A stretch of DNA of 64,000 bases from an uncultured Saprospiraceae bacterium (lineage in GTDB: Bacteria; Bacteroidota; Bacteroidia; Chitinophagales; Saprospiraceae): the NCBI GenBank assembly GCA_937872385.1, contig CALMSO010000027.1, positions 186,001 through 250,000 on the forward strand. The letters are read 5' to 3'. This document shows, in pieces, positions 9,050-18,748 of the stretch (position 1 is its first letter; every line of letters begins with the position of its first letter). The position numbers and the translations under genes are program-made. Under the pieces are notes generated by a model, which saw only the letters and a program-made list of their open reading frames with translations, did no database searches and was not told the DNA's origin.

Positions 9050-9179
9050 ATTTGCTGGTAAATTGGAGCGTAAAGGAACAAAATTTATCCTGTTTGATAG
9101 CAGCGCACGGCAAACAACTTGGCAATCAGAATGTTTGAAAAAGTGGAATCATTATTTTTTTATTCAAAAAACATCCAAT

Positions 9180-9650
9180 ATGTCCGTTAAAACAGGCGAA
9201 AAAGCACCCGTTTTTACCCTTTTTTCTTCCGACAAGGAGCAAATTGCACTCGAAAATTACCGCGGCAAGAACGTTGTACTACTGTTTTTCCCAATGGCTT
9301 TCACCGGCGTATGCACCACCGAATTGTGTACCATGCGCGATGATATTAGCAATTATAATAATTTGAACGCCCAGATTTTGGCGGCATCGGTAGATTCTCC
9401 TTTTGCGTTAGACAAATTTAAAAAAGAGCAGCAACTGAATTTTCCGCTATTGAGTGATTTCAATAAGGAAGTATCGCGCATGTATGGCGCACTGTACGAA
9501 GAGTTCGTCATGGGGCTGCGCGGCGTGTCGAAGCGCTCGGCTTTTGTCATTGACAAAGAAGGCGTGGTTCGGTATGCCGAAGTACTGGAGTCGGCTGGCG
9601 ATTTGCCCGATTTTGGGGCAATAAAGCAGACGCTGAGTCAGTTGAATTAA
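9180..9650 (+). CDS. Peroxiredoxin, AhpC/TSA family with CxxxxC arrangement
   Basis: 156 residues from ATG 9180; the frame is open much further upstream but overlaps the divergent transporter gene and lacks family similarity. The active-site segment FTGVCTTELC places the peroxidatic cysteine at 45 and a second cysteine at 50. The five-residue spacing recalls the PrxQ/BCP type, although the surrounding PMAF-TGVC is closer to AhpE-like enzymes. It reduces hydrogen peroxide or organic hydroperoxides in the cytoplasm with thioredoxin as the probable reductant. A strong hairpin terminator follows, so it is probably monocistronic. Confidence 0.88.
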   Translation: MSVKTGEKAPVFTLFSSDKEQIALENYRGKNVVLLFFPMAFTGVCTTELCTMRDDISNYNNLNAQILAASVDSPFALDKFKKEQQLNFPLLSDFNKEVSRMYGALYEEFVMGLRGVSKRSAFVIDKEGVVRYAEVLESAGDLPDFGAIKQTLSQLN

Positions 9651-9665
9651 TGATAAAATCTGTAC

Positions 9666-9705
9666 GAGACGCGGCCGGTGGTGCTCAGCAAATCGGCCGC
9701 GTTTC
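9666..9705 (+). terminator. Hairpin terminator after peroxiredoxin gene
   Basis: GAGACGCGGCCG and CGGCCGCGTTTC form a 12 bp stem with a single G-T type mismatch and a loop of about 16 bases; it starts 16 bp after the stop codon. Confidence 0.65.
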
Positions 9706-9722
9706 TATAAAGCCTTGATATA

Positions 9723-10022
9723 ATGTTGTACGATCTTTCAGTTGAACCGATGGAAGAAGTGTTGGTAGAAGAAGAAATATCGGACACCGACACCGGCGAC
9801 CCTGCGCATCTTGTTGTTTATAATGATGACCACAATACCTTCGACTGGGTCATAGAATGCTTTATCGAAATATTAGACCACACCTTGGAGCAAGCCGAAC
9901 AACTCGCCCTCATCATCCATTTAAAAGGTAAAGCGACCGTCAAAACTGCCCCGAAAAGCGTATTAAAGCCCAAAAAAGATGCCTTGGTGGACCGCGGGCT
10001 TTCGGCTGTTATTGAAGAGTAA
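9723..10022 (+). CDS. clpS: ATP-dependent Clp protease adaptor protein ClpS
   Basis: 99 residues. The core VVYNDDHNTFDWVIECF and LALIIHLKGKA is diagnostic. Asn34, Asp35 and His66 are at the positions that form the N-degron pocket in E. coli ClpS. It delivers proteins with destabilising N-terminal residues to the ClpAP or ClpCP protease. The first 28 residues are acidic and probably disordered, like the N-terminal extension that inserts into the Clp ATPase. No clp protease gene is next to it. Confidence 0.93.
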   Translation: MLYDLSVEPMEEVLVEEEISDTDTGDPAHLVVYNDDHNTFDWVIECFIEILDHTLEQAEQLALIIHLKGKATVKTAPKSVLKPKKDALVDRGLSAVIEE

Positions 10023-10070
10023 TACCATTTGCGAAATCCGATTCACGGTTTTGTAAAGTTTTGAAAAACA
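10023..10070 (+). repeat. Dispersed repeat, ATCCGATTCAC family (copy 2)
   Basis: TACCATTTGCGAAATCCGAT, then TCACGGTTTTGTAAA and TGAAAAACA. The reverse complement of 48337-48380 has the same order of blocks. It begins exactly at the clpS stop codon. Confidence 0.55.
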
Positions 10071-10110
10071 AGCTCTTGAGTATAAAATACACCATTTCCA
10101 ATGTGAAACC

Positions 10111-10173
10111 ACGAACTGCAAACCGCAAACTGCGAACCGCGAACCGCGAACCGCGAACTGCGAACCGCGAATA
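10111..10173 (+). repeat. Heptamer tandem repeat, GCGAACC type
   Basis: Nine consecutive 7-bp units of the form GC(G/A)AAC(C/T), ending in GCGAATA, fill 10111-10173, shortly upstream of the next gene. Related heptamers are at 892-912 and 56252-56279. Confidence 0.75.
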
Positions 10174-10186
10174 AAATCATCATATT

Positions 10187-10492
10187 ATGCACACTTATGA
10201 CACCCTCATCCAAGCGCTGACCGACCTGCGCGAGCGCGGCTATACCGAAGATTTCAACCTGTTGGAGAACTGTGTAGCGTGCAAATCGCGTCAAGCTACT
10301 TTCGATCCCGACCATTTCAACGTGGTAGAGGTATATCGCTTCGAAGGGATGAATAACCCGGCCGACAGCTCGGTGCTGTATGTTATCGAAACTGACGATG
10401 GCCTGCGTGGCACGCTGCTCGACGCTTACGGCGCCTATGCCGGAGCTATTTCGCCAGCCATGATTGCCAAATTGAACATCGTTGGGCATTGA
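10187..10492 (+). CDS. Conserved small protein of unknown function
   Basis: 101 residues, no signal peptide and no membrane segment. It resembles a short Bacteroidota family that is often mislabelled as phosphoribosylpyrophosphate synthetase; I see no PRPP-binding motif. Features are the segment YTEDFNLLENC with two cysteines (about 27 and 30), a FDPDHFNVVEVYRFEG block and a conserved LYVIETDDGLRGTLLDAYG end. The fold is probably a compact alpha/beta domain. It stands alone between clpS and the pirin gene, on the same strand. Confidence 0.6.
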   Translation: MHTYDTLIQALTDLRERGYTEDFNLLENCVACKSRQATFDPDHFNVVEVYRFEGMNNPADSSVLYVIETDDGLRGTLLDAYGAYAGAISPAMIAKLNIVGH

Positions 10493-10599
10493 ATACGGCT
10501 GCCCCTTTTTACCGGTGCGGCGGTCGTGCCAAGCAATGCAACCAAAGTGAATTGATTTTTGTTTATAATTCAATGTTTAAACTTTGAAAACGTAACATC

Positions 10600-11463
10600 A
10601 TGATTTCCAGAAGTATTGCACATATTCTGAAAGGCGAAAAGCTCAATGTAGGTGCCGCCGATGTCAAACAACCCTTGCCTACCACACGCGTGGATCAGAT
10701 CAGCCCGTTTCTGCTTTTGCATCATTTTGGGCCCAATGAAGCCGCGCCAGGTGAAGACCCGCTCGGCGTAGGGCCGCACCCACATCGGGGTTTTGAACCC
10801 GTCACTTTTCTGTATCGAGGCGGCATTCGGCACAAAGATAGCCGGGGCAACGAAGGTATCTTAGCTGATGGCGATGTACAATGGATGACGGCAGGTATGG
10901 GCATCATTCACAGCGAAATGTCGTCCGAGGCATTCCTCGAAAATGGCGGCGTAATGGAAGGCATCCAGCTTTGGATCAATTTGCCGCAGCGTTATAAAAT
11001 GGTGCAGCCCCGCTATCAGGACATCAAAGCGAGCGAAATGCCTCGTGTGCCTGTAGCTGATGACCGCGTACAACTGACCCTCGTGGCCGGAGAATTAGAC
11101 GGGCAGCGCGGCCCGGCTCAAACGTTTACGCCTATTTTGGCGGTCAAAGCCGATTTTCAGGCCGGCGGCGAGACTTTTATTCCAATCCCGGAAGATTTCA
11201 ACGCGATGGCTTACATCCTCAGCGGCGACATTGAACTGAGCAGCGGCTTTAGTTACCCCAGCGAAACGCTCCTGCATTTCAAAAACGACGGCGAAGGATT
11301 CTTGCTGAAAGCCAAAGCCGATAGCCGGGTGCTGATTTTGGCCGGAGCACCCATTGACGAGCCGGTGGCGCAGTGGGGGCCTTTTGTGATGAACACCCAA
11401 ACCGAGATTATGCAAGCCATGCGTGATTATCAGATGGGCAAAATGGGCGTCTATATTGATTGA
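10600..11463 (+). CDS. Pirin family protein
   Basis: 287 residues with the bicupin pirin layout. Metal ligands are visible as HPHRGFEPVTF (His60, His62) and GIIHSEM (His104, Glu106), with the DGDVQWMTAG block between them. Pirins bind iron and some have quercetinase activity; others act as regulators, and the bacterial role is mostly unknown. The second cupin (about 155-260) lacks the metal ligands, as in other members. It appears monocistronic. Confidence 0.9.
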   Translation: MISRSIAHILKGEKLNVGAADVKQPLPTTRVDQISPFLLLHHFGPNEAAPGEDPLGVGPHPHRGFEPVTFLYRGGIRHKDSRGNEGILADGDVQWMTAGMGIIHSEMSSEAFLENGGVMEGIQLWINLPQRYKMVQPRYQDIKASEMPRVPVADDRVQLTLVAGELDGQRGPAQTFTPILAVKADFQAGGETFIPIPEDFNAMAYILSGDIELSSGFSYPSETLLHFKNDGEGFLLKAKADSRVLILAGAPIDEPVAQWGPFVMNTQTEIMQAMRDYQMGKMGVYID

Positions 11464-11573
11464 GCGGTGCGATCTTGTAAGCCAAGCAGCGTTTTTGGAC
11501 GGCGGATAAAAAAAAAGGGTGCTCTTTGTTGTCTAATGAGCAGTTACAGACTTTTAACAAGCACCACTTGATT

Positions 11574-14500
11574 ATGAAATATCCTTCACTTCTCCTCCTG
11601 CTGCTGGCAGTAGCATGGCACGCACCTTTATTTGCGCAAAGCAACCCGAACAAGATATTCAGCGAATTGACGTTCCGGCACGTAGGCCCCACGCGCGGCG
11701 GGCGGGCTACGGCCGTGCAAGGCGTGGCCTCAGCCCCTAGCACTTTTTACATGGGCGCTACGGGCGGCGGCGTCTGGAAAACCACCGATTACGGCTTGTC
11801 ATGGTCGAATATTTCCGATGGCTATTTTGCAACACCCTCCATTGGCGCGATTGCCGTGGCGCGGAGCAATCCCAATGTCGTCTATGTAGGCACCGGCTCC
11901 GACGGGCTGCGCAGCAATGTCATTACTGGCAAAGGCGTCTATAAATCGTTGGATGCGGGCAAGACCTGGTCGCTGCTGGGGTTAGAAAAAACCGGTCAAA
12001 TCGGTGCTGTAGAAATTCATCCGACCAATCCGGACATTGTTTTTGTGGCGGCTATTGGCAATGCTTTTGCCCCCAATGCAGAGCGAGGCGTTTTTCGCAC
12101 CAAAGACGGTGGTAAAAACTGGGAAAAAGTACTTTTTATCGCCGATACCATTGGTGTAGCCGATATAGAATTGGCACCGGACGATCCCAACACCATCTAC
12201 GCTGCCGCCTGGCGCGCCGAGCGCAAGCCCTGGACCATCATCAGCGGGGGACGGGAAGGCGGTATTTATAAATCAACCAACGGCGGTGATACTTGGCAAA
12301 AGCTCAAAAATGGACTGCCGCAGGGGCTGATTGGAAAAATTGATCTGGCCGTGTCGCCCGCCAATCCAGACGTACTCTGGGCTTTGGTAGAAGCACCAAA
12401 AGGCGAAGGCGGGGTGTATCGCTCCAACGACCGAGGGGCAAGTTTTCAGTTGGTGAGCACCTTTGATCCCTTGCTCGACCGGCCATTCTATTATTGCAAT
12501 ATTTACGCCAATCCGAAAAACGCCGAATCGCTGTGGGTAAGTTCTACGCAGCTCTGGAAGTCGGATAATGGCGGCAAAAACTGGCAGCGGCGCAGCGTAC
12601 CCCACGGCGATACCCATGATATTTGGATTAATCCAAACGATACGCTTATCATGGTAGAATGCAATGATGGCGGTGCCAATGTGACGACCAATGGCGGCCG
12701 CACTTGGTCTTCGCAATTCAATCAACCCACTGCCGAGCTGTATCAAGTGGAGGTGGATGACCAGTTTCCGTACTGGCTCTATGCTGGGCAGCAGGATAAT
12801 TATACGACTATCGCCGTGCCGAGTTTGCCGCCATTCGGGGTGCAGGCTGGCCCCAATGCTTACGTGATTAATACTGGTGGCTGCGAGACGGGCCCCGCCG
12901 TGCCCAAGCCAGGCAATCCGGACATTGTCTATTCTAATTGCAAAGGCAATTTTGGCGTTTACAATAAAAAAACGGGGCAGGAAATGCAGTACCACGTAGG
13001 TGCTATGAACATTTATGGGCACGATCCGAAAGACCTGCCGTTTCGCTTCCAAAGGGTAGCGCCTATTCATGTGTCGCCGCACAATCCGGATGTGGTATAT
13101 CACTGCTCGCAATACGTGCACAAAACGACCGACGATGGTAAAACCTGGACGATTATTTCGCCGGATTTAACTGCCTTTACCCCAGAAACACAGGGGATTT
13201 CTGGCTCACCGATTACTCGCGACATTACCGGCGAGGAGTATTACAGCACCATTTATGACATCCGCGAGTCCACCTTGCAGGAAGGGCTAATTTGGGTAGG
13301 TGCCAATGACGGGCCAGTGCACGTAACGCGCAATGGCGGTGCTACCTGGACGAATGTGACCCCATCCGACCTGCCGCCCGGCGGTCGGGTAGATGCCGTA
13401 GAGCCTTCGCCGCACGATCCTGCCAAAGCCTACATTGCGGTGCTGCGCTATCAATTGGACGATTGGCAGCCCTACATTTACAGAACAAACGACTACGGCG
13501 CATCTTGGAAGCGGATTACCGAAGGTATCCCAACGGATTATCCCGTGCGCGTGGTGCGCGAAGACCCCGACCGGGCGGGTTTACTCTATGCCGGCACTGA
13601 GTTCGGGGTGTTTGTCTCTTTCGATGATGGTCAGAGCTGGCAGGCATTTCAGCAAAATCTACCCATAACGCCTATCACCGACATGAAAGTGCATCGCAAA
13701 GACTTAGTACTCTCCACTATGGGGCGTGGTTTTTGGATTATGGATGACCTGACCCCACTGCACCAATGGACGGCTGCCCCCGAAGTAACCTTTTTCCAGC
13801 CAGCTGATGCCCTGCGTCTGCGGCATCGGGCGACGCGCACCGACGATGTGGAGTATCCGGCACCGGGCGCTAAGTTGCATTATTATTTGCCCAAAGCAGC
13901 TACTGCCATCAGCCTTGAAATAATGGACGCAGCGGGCACAACGATTCGCGCGTTTTCTAACCAACAAGCGGAAACAGGCAGCCCGGCCACCCGCGATATG
14001 CAAACCAATTTTGTGCTGGGCGGAAATACCGGCCTGCAACTCGATACGCGCCCCGGTCTGCATCGTATAATATGGGATTTGCGGCACCTCGGCGCCTGGC
14101 AGTCGAATGCCAATGCTTCGGGCCGCGGGGGAGCGCTGGTGGCACCGGGCAGGTATCAGGCGCGCCTGACGGTGGACGGGCAGGCTTTCACACAATCGTT
14201 TTTTGTGCGCATGGACCCAAGGGTACAAACGAGCGGACAGCTCACTTTGCAGGATTTGCAGGCACAGGAAACCTTGGGGCTACAAGTGCGCGATTTACTT
14301 TCTGAGGCCAACCGATTAGTAGCGGCTATCAATGAGCGGGAAAAAGTGCTCAAACAAGCCGCAGAAACGCGCCAAAGCAAGAAAGAAACCGAACGCGCTC
14401 AGGCCGAATTGGCCACGCTGGCAGCTATCAAAGCAGAGTTGGTCACTGCCGAAGGGCGCTACATGCTACCTGGCTTGCTCAGTCAAATTGGCTATTTGAA

Positions 14501-14618
14501 TAATATGATCAACAGTGCCGACCAGCGCCCAGGGCAAGACGCCTACGAGCGCTTGGCGGAGCTGTCGCAACAACTGGCTGCCCTACAACAGCGCTGGCAG
14601 GGGCCGGGCAAGGCTTGA
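11574..14618 (+). CDS. Exported BNR/sortilin (VPS10-like) beta-propeller protein
   Basis: 1014 residues from the ATG at 11574, which begins the signal peptide MKYPSLLLLLLAVAWHAPLFAQ; the extra codons back to 11526 are unlikely to be used. Repeated Asp-box/BNR motifs such as KTTDYGLSWS, KSLDAGKTWS, RTKDGGKNWE, KSTNGGDTWQ, RSNDRGASFQ and KTTDDGKTW mark a multi-bladed propeller over about 40-720. A C-terminal part has an Ig-like or FlgD-like section (770-900) and a coiled coil near 910-980. Such proteins in Bacteroidota are annotated as glycosyl hydrolases but no sialidase catalytic residues are evident. No T9SS tail is visible. Probably periplasmic or outer surface. Confidence 0.8.
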   Translation: MKYPSLLLLLLAVAWHAPLFAQSNPNKIFSELTFRHVGPTRGGRATAVQGVASAPSTFYMGATGGGVWKTTDYGLSWSNISDGYFATPSIGAIAVARSNPNVVYVGTGSDGLRSNVITGKGVYKSLDAGKTWSLLGLEKTGQIGAVEIHPTNPDIVFVAAIGNAFAPNAERGVFRTKDGGKNWEKVLFIADTIGVADIELAPDDPNTIYAAAWRAERKPWTIISGGREGGIYKSTNGGDTWQKLKNGLPQGLIGKIDLAVSPANPDVLWALVEAPKGEGGVYRSNDRGASFQLVSTFDPLLDRPFYYCNIYANPKNAESLWVSSTQLWKSDNGGKNWQRRSVPHGDTHDIWINPNDTLIMVECNDGGANVTTNGGRTWSSQFNQPTAELYQVEVDDQFPYWLYAGQQDNYTTIAVPSLPPFGVQAGPNAYVINTGGCETGPAVPKPGNPDIVYSNCKGNFGVYNKKTGQEMQYHVGAMNIYGHDPKDLPFRFQRVAPIHVSPHNPDVVYHCSQYVHKTTDDGKTWTIISPDLTAFTPETQGISGSPITRDITGEEYYSTIYDIRESTLQEGLIWVGANDGPVHVTRNGGATWTNVTPSDLPPGGRVDAVEPSPHDPAKAYIAVLRYQLDDWQPYIYRTNDYGASWKRITEGIPTDYPVRVVREDPDRAGLLYAGTEFGVFVSFDDGQSWQAFQQNLPITPITDMKVHRKDLVLSTMGRGFWIMDDLTPLHQWTAAPEVTFFQPADALRLRHRATRTDDVEYPAPGAKLHYYLPKAATAISLEIMDAAGTTIRAFSNQQAETGSPATRDMQTNFVLGGNTGLQLDTRPGLHRIIWDLRHLGAWQSNANASGRGGALVAPGRYQARLTVDGQAFTQSFFVRMDPRVQTSGQLTLQDLQAQETLGLQVRDLLSEANRLVAAINEREKVLKQAAETRQSKKETERAQAELATLAAIKAELVTAEGRYMLPGLLSQIGYLNNMINSADQRPGQDAYERLAELSQQLAALQQRWQGPGKA

Positions 14619-14906
14619 AAGCCTACTTTTGTTCGAGTCATCATCCCGACAATTGTCGAGGTTATTTTGTCTCTTTGGTCAAAAGGGCATACTTTTAGAA
14701 TTGGCTGTTATAATTTTAAAATTTTGAGCGGATTTATGTTGTGGCAAGCGGTAAATTATTATACAAGTTTTGATATATGATGTAAATAAGGTTTTATATT
14801 GTTTTTCGCTTGTTGCAATGTAAAAATTTGATAATGAGCATTTTAAATAATATTGTTTTGTAAAAGCACTATTGTAACGAACATGCGAACCACTTAAATT
14901 ATTGTC

Positions 14907-17687
14907 ATGCCCTTTTTTTACATTTTATGCACTACGACATTTATATTTTTGTTGAGTTTTGTTATACTTCAGCCAGTTGAAGCTCAAAATAACGATACCT
15001 TACCTGCTGTCGCACAAGATCTTGGCGCTCTTCGGATAACTGGCGACTACCGTGGCGTTCGTATGACCGAGCTACTTACCATCTTACAAGGAAGATTCCA
15101 AATGCAATTCTATTTTGACCCAAGTTTATTGCCTGATTATGAAATTTTCGTACAATTTAGCCAAAAGCCTTTTTTTGAGGCTATGGCCATTATTCTGGAT
15201 GGCACTGGCTTAGTGTGCGCTCCGGCCCGCGTCGGGCTGGCACTCATTGTACCCAAAAGCGAGCTGAACCGGGTTTATGCTAATCAACTGATTGAGGCAT
15301 GGGAAAGTGGTAAAATGAAATTTCCAGATCGGCAGGTAATTTTGGAACAAACGCTTACGTTTGGCAGCGCTAACAAAAAAAGCAAAGCAAATTCGTTGGT
15401 TTTCAAGGGGTTATTATTAGATGCTGTTACAGAGGAACCCATAATAGGCGCTACTTTGTTTGATGCGGCTACCCAAGGTGGCACCGATACCGATGCTGAT
15501 GGTCGCTTCGAGCTATTGCTGCCACCCGGTGAGCACCAGCTGAAAATTCAATACATAGGCTACCAAAGGATTGATTTACAGTTGTTTTTATATGAAAATG
15601 CCGACACCCGATTGCTGTTGGAGCCAATGGCTTTTCGACTCAATGAGGTAGTCATTCGAGCCAAAGCAGATGATAGTAAAATACGCTCGACTCAAATTGG
15701 CGTGGAAAACCTGACTATTCAGAGTATCAAAGAACTGCCGACCGCTTTGGGCGAAGCTGATGTGGTAAGGTCTTTGGAAACCCTTCCTGGTGTTTCTACC
15801 GTAGGCGAAGGCGCGGCGGGGTTTAATGTACGTGGTGGCAGTATTGACCAGAACTTGATTTTGCAAGACGGCGCACCGATTTTCAACTCGGCACATGCGC
15901 TGGGGTTTTTTTCTGCATTCAATCCAGATGTAATCAGCGATGTTGCTTTATTTAAGGGCAGTGTTCCGGCTCAGTACGGGGGCAGGCTTTCTTCCGTGTT
16001 GAATGTACGTATCAAAGACGGCGATTTTCAAAACTATCACGCTACCGGTGGTATTGGTCTGGCTTACAGTCGGTTGGCGGTTGAGGGGCCTATTGTTCGC
16101 AATCGCACTTCATTTATAGTAGGGAGCCGTTTTTCGTATTCTGACTGGATGCTGCGTTTGGTGCGCGATGAAAATATCAGTAGAAGCAGTGTTAAATTTT
16201 ATGACCTGACGGCGAAGATTAGCCACCGTATTGGCGAAAGGCACTTTCTATCGTTGTCGGGTTTTCAAAGTAATGATTTCCTACGTTATGCCAAAGAATT
16301 TGGTTATGAATGGCAAACCCAGACGCTCACCCTCGGCTGGAATTTTTTGCTATCTGAAAAGCTCTCGGCTTCATTCAAGGCGGTATCGGGCGATTATAGC
16401 AGTGCGCTCTTTGAACCCTCTGGCAGTACGGCTTCTAATCTGAGTAACGGCTTGCAGTATTATCTGCTTCGAGAAAATATTTTTTATCAGCCCGGTGCAG
16501 CAAGCCAGTTTAATGCAGGCGTTGAATGGACACGCTACGTAGCCAAACCAGAAACACTGGAGCCATACCACAACGAGTCGAGCATTATTCCACAAACTAT
16601 TCACAAAGATATAGGTGATGAAACAGCACTTTACGCAAATGCTGAAATAAACCTGAACTCGCGTTTTGCACTCTCGCTCGGCCTTCGTTATGCTTACTAT
16701 CGGCAGTTGGGACCTCGTGAGGTATATACCTACGATGAAACCGTGCCGCGCCAGCCCAATACCCAGACGAATACCTTGCGCTATACTACTGGCGAAGTGG
16801 TGGAGTCTTATGCAGGCTGGGAACCCCGACTGGCGCTGAAGTACGAACTGGGCACCAATAGTTCCATTAAATTAGGCTACAATCGCCTACGGCAATATAT
16901 TCACCTTATTTCTAACAGCGCCGCCGCTACCCCGGTAGATGTCTGGCAGGTAAGTACCGTGCATATTCCGCCTCAGTCAGCACATAATTTTTCGTTGGGC
17001 TATTTTCATAACTTCAAACAGAATCTATGGCAAATAGCGGTCGAGGCTTATTACAAGCAAATGGAAAACCTTCTGACTTACAAAGAGTTACCCCAGTTGT
17101 TGCTCAATGAACAGGTTGAAACAGAACTACTTTCGGCTGAAGGGCAGGCGTACGGGCTGGAGTTTTCCATTCGCAAAACATCAGGCAAATGGAGTGGCTT
17201 GCTGGCCTATACTTTTTCGCGCAGTTGGCTACGCACGCCCGATGCTTTTCCCTCAGAAACAGTCAATAATGGCAATTGGTTTCCAGCCAATTTTGACCAA
17301 CCGCACCAGGTTAACCTGATTTTGAAACGCCAAACCAACCCCCTACAATCTTTTACGATAGCATTTGCCTACAAAAGCGGGCGTCCTTTTACTATCCCGA
17401 CTTCCAATTATGCAGTGTCTGGCATTGTAATTTCTCATTATTCGCCTCGCAATGAAGGACGCATTCCGGCTTATCATCGGCTCGATTTTAGCTACAATAT
17501 GGATAAAACGGCGGCACAAGAAAAAGGGTTTCGCAGTAGTTTCACTTTTTCGGTTTACAACTTGTATGCCCGCCGCAATCCTTTTTCGGTGTATTATCAA
17601 CGAAATGAACGCAACCAGCAGGCTGTCTATCGGCTCGCTATTCTTGGCACGGCGCTGCCTGCGCTGAGCTGGAATTTTGTGTTTTAA
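14907..17687 (+). CDS. TonB-dependent receptor with STN and carboxypeptidase-like domains
   Basis: 926 residues. A signal peptide (1-26, ending PVEAQ) precedes an STN (secretin/TonB short N-terminal) domain at about 45-115, a CarboxypepD_reg-like domain at 165-245 (GLLLDAVTEEPIIGATLFD), the plug at about 265-390 (LGEADVVRSLETLPGV, FNVRGGSIDQNLILQDGAPI) and a 22-strand barrel to the C-terminal phenylalanine. The STN domain suggests signalling to an anti-sigma factor, but no FecR or ECF sigma gene is adjacent. It lies 17 bp before a DUF4249 gene, a common pairing in Bacteroidota; the cargo is unknown. Confidence 0.88.
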   Translation: MPFFYILCTTTFIFLLSFVILQPVEAQNNDTLPAVAQDLGALRITGDYRGVRMTELLTILQGRFQMQFYFDPSLLPDYEIFVQFSQKPFFEAMAIILDGTGLVCAPARVGLALIVPKSELNRVYANQLIEAWESGKMKFPDRQVILEQTLTFGSANKKSKANSLVFKGLLLDAVTEEPIIGATLFDAATQGGTDTDADGRFELLLPPGEHQLKIQYIGYQRIDLQLFLYENADTRLLLEPMAFRLNEVVIRAKADDSKIRSTQIGVENLTIQSIKELPTALGEADVVRSLETLPGVSTVGEGAAGFNVRGGSIDQNLILQDGAPIFNSAHALGFFSAFNPDVISDVALFKGSVPAQYGGRLSSVLNVRIKDGDFQNYHATGGIGLAYSRLAVEGPIVRNRTSFIVGSRFSYSDWMLRLVRDENISRSSVKFYDLTAKISHRIGERHFLSLSGFQSNDFLRYAKEFGYEWQTQTLTLGWNFLLSEKLSASFKAVSGDYSSALFEPSGSTASNLSNGLQYYLLRENIFYQPGAASQFNAGVEWTRYVAKPETLEPYHNESSIIPQTIHKDIGDETALYANAEINLNSRFALSLGLRYAYYRQLGPREVYTYDETVPRQPNTQTNTLRYTTGEVVESYAGWEPRLALKYELGTNSSIKLGYNRLRQYIHLISNSAAATPVDVWQVSTVHIPPQSAHNFSLGYFHNFKQNLWQIAVEAYYKQMENLLTYKELPQLLLNEQVETELLSAEGQAYGLEFSIRKTSGKWSGLLAYTFSRSWLRTPDAFPSETVNNGNWFPANFDQPHQVNLILKRQTNPLQSFTIAFAYKSGRPFTIPTSNYAVSGIVISHYSPRNEGRIPAYHRLDFSYNMDKTAAQEKGFRSSFTFSVYNLYARRNPFSVYYQRNERNQQAVYRLAILGTALPALSWNFVF

Positions 17688-17704
17688 AATAAAAATGAAG
17701 TATC

Positions 17705-18724
17705 ATGAAAACATGGCTCTACGGTTTACTTTTATTGCTATCGCTGACTACCTGCGTGGATACTATTGAATTTACGCCGCAAGCTAAGGATGACTTTCTG
17801 GTAGTAGATGCTCGTATTACCGACCGCGAGGGGCCCCACATTGTAAAATTGACGCGCACAGATGTGGTGGGGCGCAGCGCAAGGTTTCCGGCAGAGGCAG
17901 GAGCAGAGGTGGTAATTATTGAAAATGAAGCCATTACGCACTATTTGAGCGAAGTGACGCCCGGCGAGTATCACTTGAACCAGGTTACTGGTGTGGCGGG
18001 GCATACTTACAAGTTGCGTATTCGCCTTGCCAATGGCCACCAGTACGAATCTGAGCAAGAAGTAATGCCCCAGCCTTTGCCGCTTAGCCGTAGCTTTTTT
18101 GAATTTGACCGCAACCAAACGCTTTCCGTTTTTAGCTATGTCACTATTCCTGAAGACATGTCAGAAGGTCCTTATCTTAAATGGCAATTCGAGCACGTCT
18201 ATCAAATCACCGATCTGGTATGTAATCCATTTGACCCGGCATTAACCTGTTATTTTCAGATACCACGCAACAATCAGCTGTTGCCGGTGCTGGATGCAAG
18301 TAAAATTGAGCGGGGCGCTACGGTACAGCAATTGATTAGCACAGTAGGAGTCACCGGCACTACTTTTGGGGAAAAGAACTATTTTACAATCGTTCGGGAA
18401 TCTATTACATTCAATGCGCTGGTTTACTGGGACCGAATCTCCCGACTCATCAGCAGCAGCGGCAGTATTTTTGATGTGCCACCAGGGGGAGTACGTAGCA
18501 ATATCCGTCGAAGCGATGCACCCGATGAATGGGTATTGGGCTACTTCTATGCGGCGGCAGAGCAAGTTGAGCACTTGCCGATTTTGCCATCCGATTTTGC
18601 CCCACTTAGGATCAATCCTTACTGCGGGGCGCTAGGCTTTCCACCAGTACCTTTTCCGCAGGAGTGTTGTTTTTGTACACTTCTGGTCAATAATCGAATT
18701 CCGAGGCCCGATTATTGGCGCTAA
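17705..18724 (+). CDS. DUF4249 domain lipoprotein, partner of TonB receptor
   Basis: 339 residues. The N terminus MKTWLYGLLLLLSLTTC has a lipobox with Cys17, so it is probably an outer-membrane lipoprotein. The sequence after it, including VVDARITDREGPHIVKLTRT and GEYHLNQVTGVAGHTYKLRI, is the DUF4249 pattern. Such proteins are regularly encoded just after STN-type TonB receptors and may act as a surface lid or binding partner in the way SusD does for SusC; that role is inferred. A cysteine-rich end (ECCFC) is present. Confidence 0.85.
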   Translation: MKTWLYGLLLLLSLTTCVDTIEFTPQAKDDFLVVDARITDREGPHIVKLTRTDVVGRSARFPAEAGAEVVIIENEAITHYLSEVTPGEYHLNQVTGVAGHTYKLRIRLANGHQYESEQEVMPQPLPLSRSFFEFDRNQTLSVFSYVTIPEDMSEGPYLKWQFEHVYQITDLVCNPFDPALTCYFQIPRNNQLLPVLDASKIERGATVQQLISTVGVTGTTFGEKNYFTIVRESITFNALVYWDRISRLISSSGSIFDVPPGGVRSNIRRSDAPDEWVLGYFYAAAEQVEHLPILPSDFAPLRINPYCGALGFPPVPFPQECCFCTLLVNNRIPRPDYWR

Positions 18725-18748
18725 ATAAAACCTGCCAAATTGAAAGCC

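Noticed and set aside
10111-10173. Short tandem units considered as a CRISPR array
   Set aside because: Period is 7 bp with no spacers and no cas genes in the window.
10187-10492. Annotation as phosphoribosylpyrophosphate synthetase
   Set aside because: The 101-residue product has no PRPP-binding loop and is a third of the size of the enzyme.
12273-13121. 282-codon open frame on the minus strand
   Set aside because: It lies entirely within the propeller-protein gene, which has a signal peptide and clear Asp-box motifs; the minus frame has no domain or start context.
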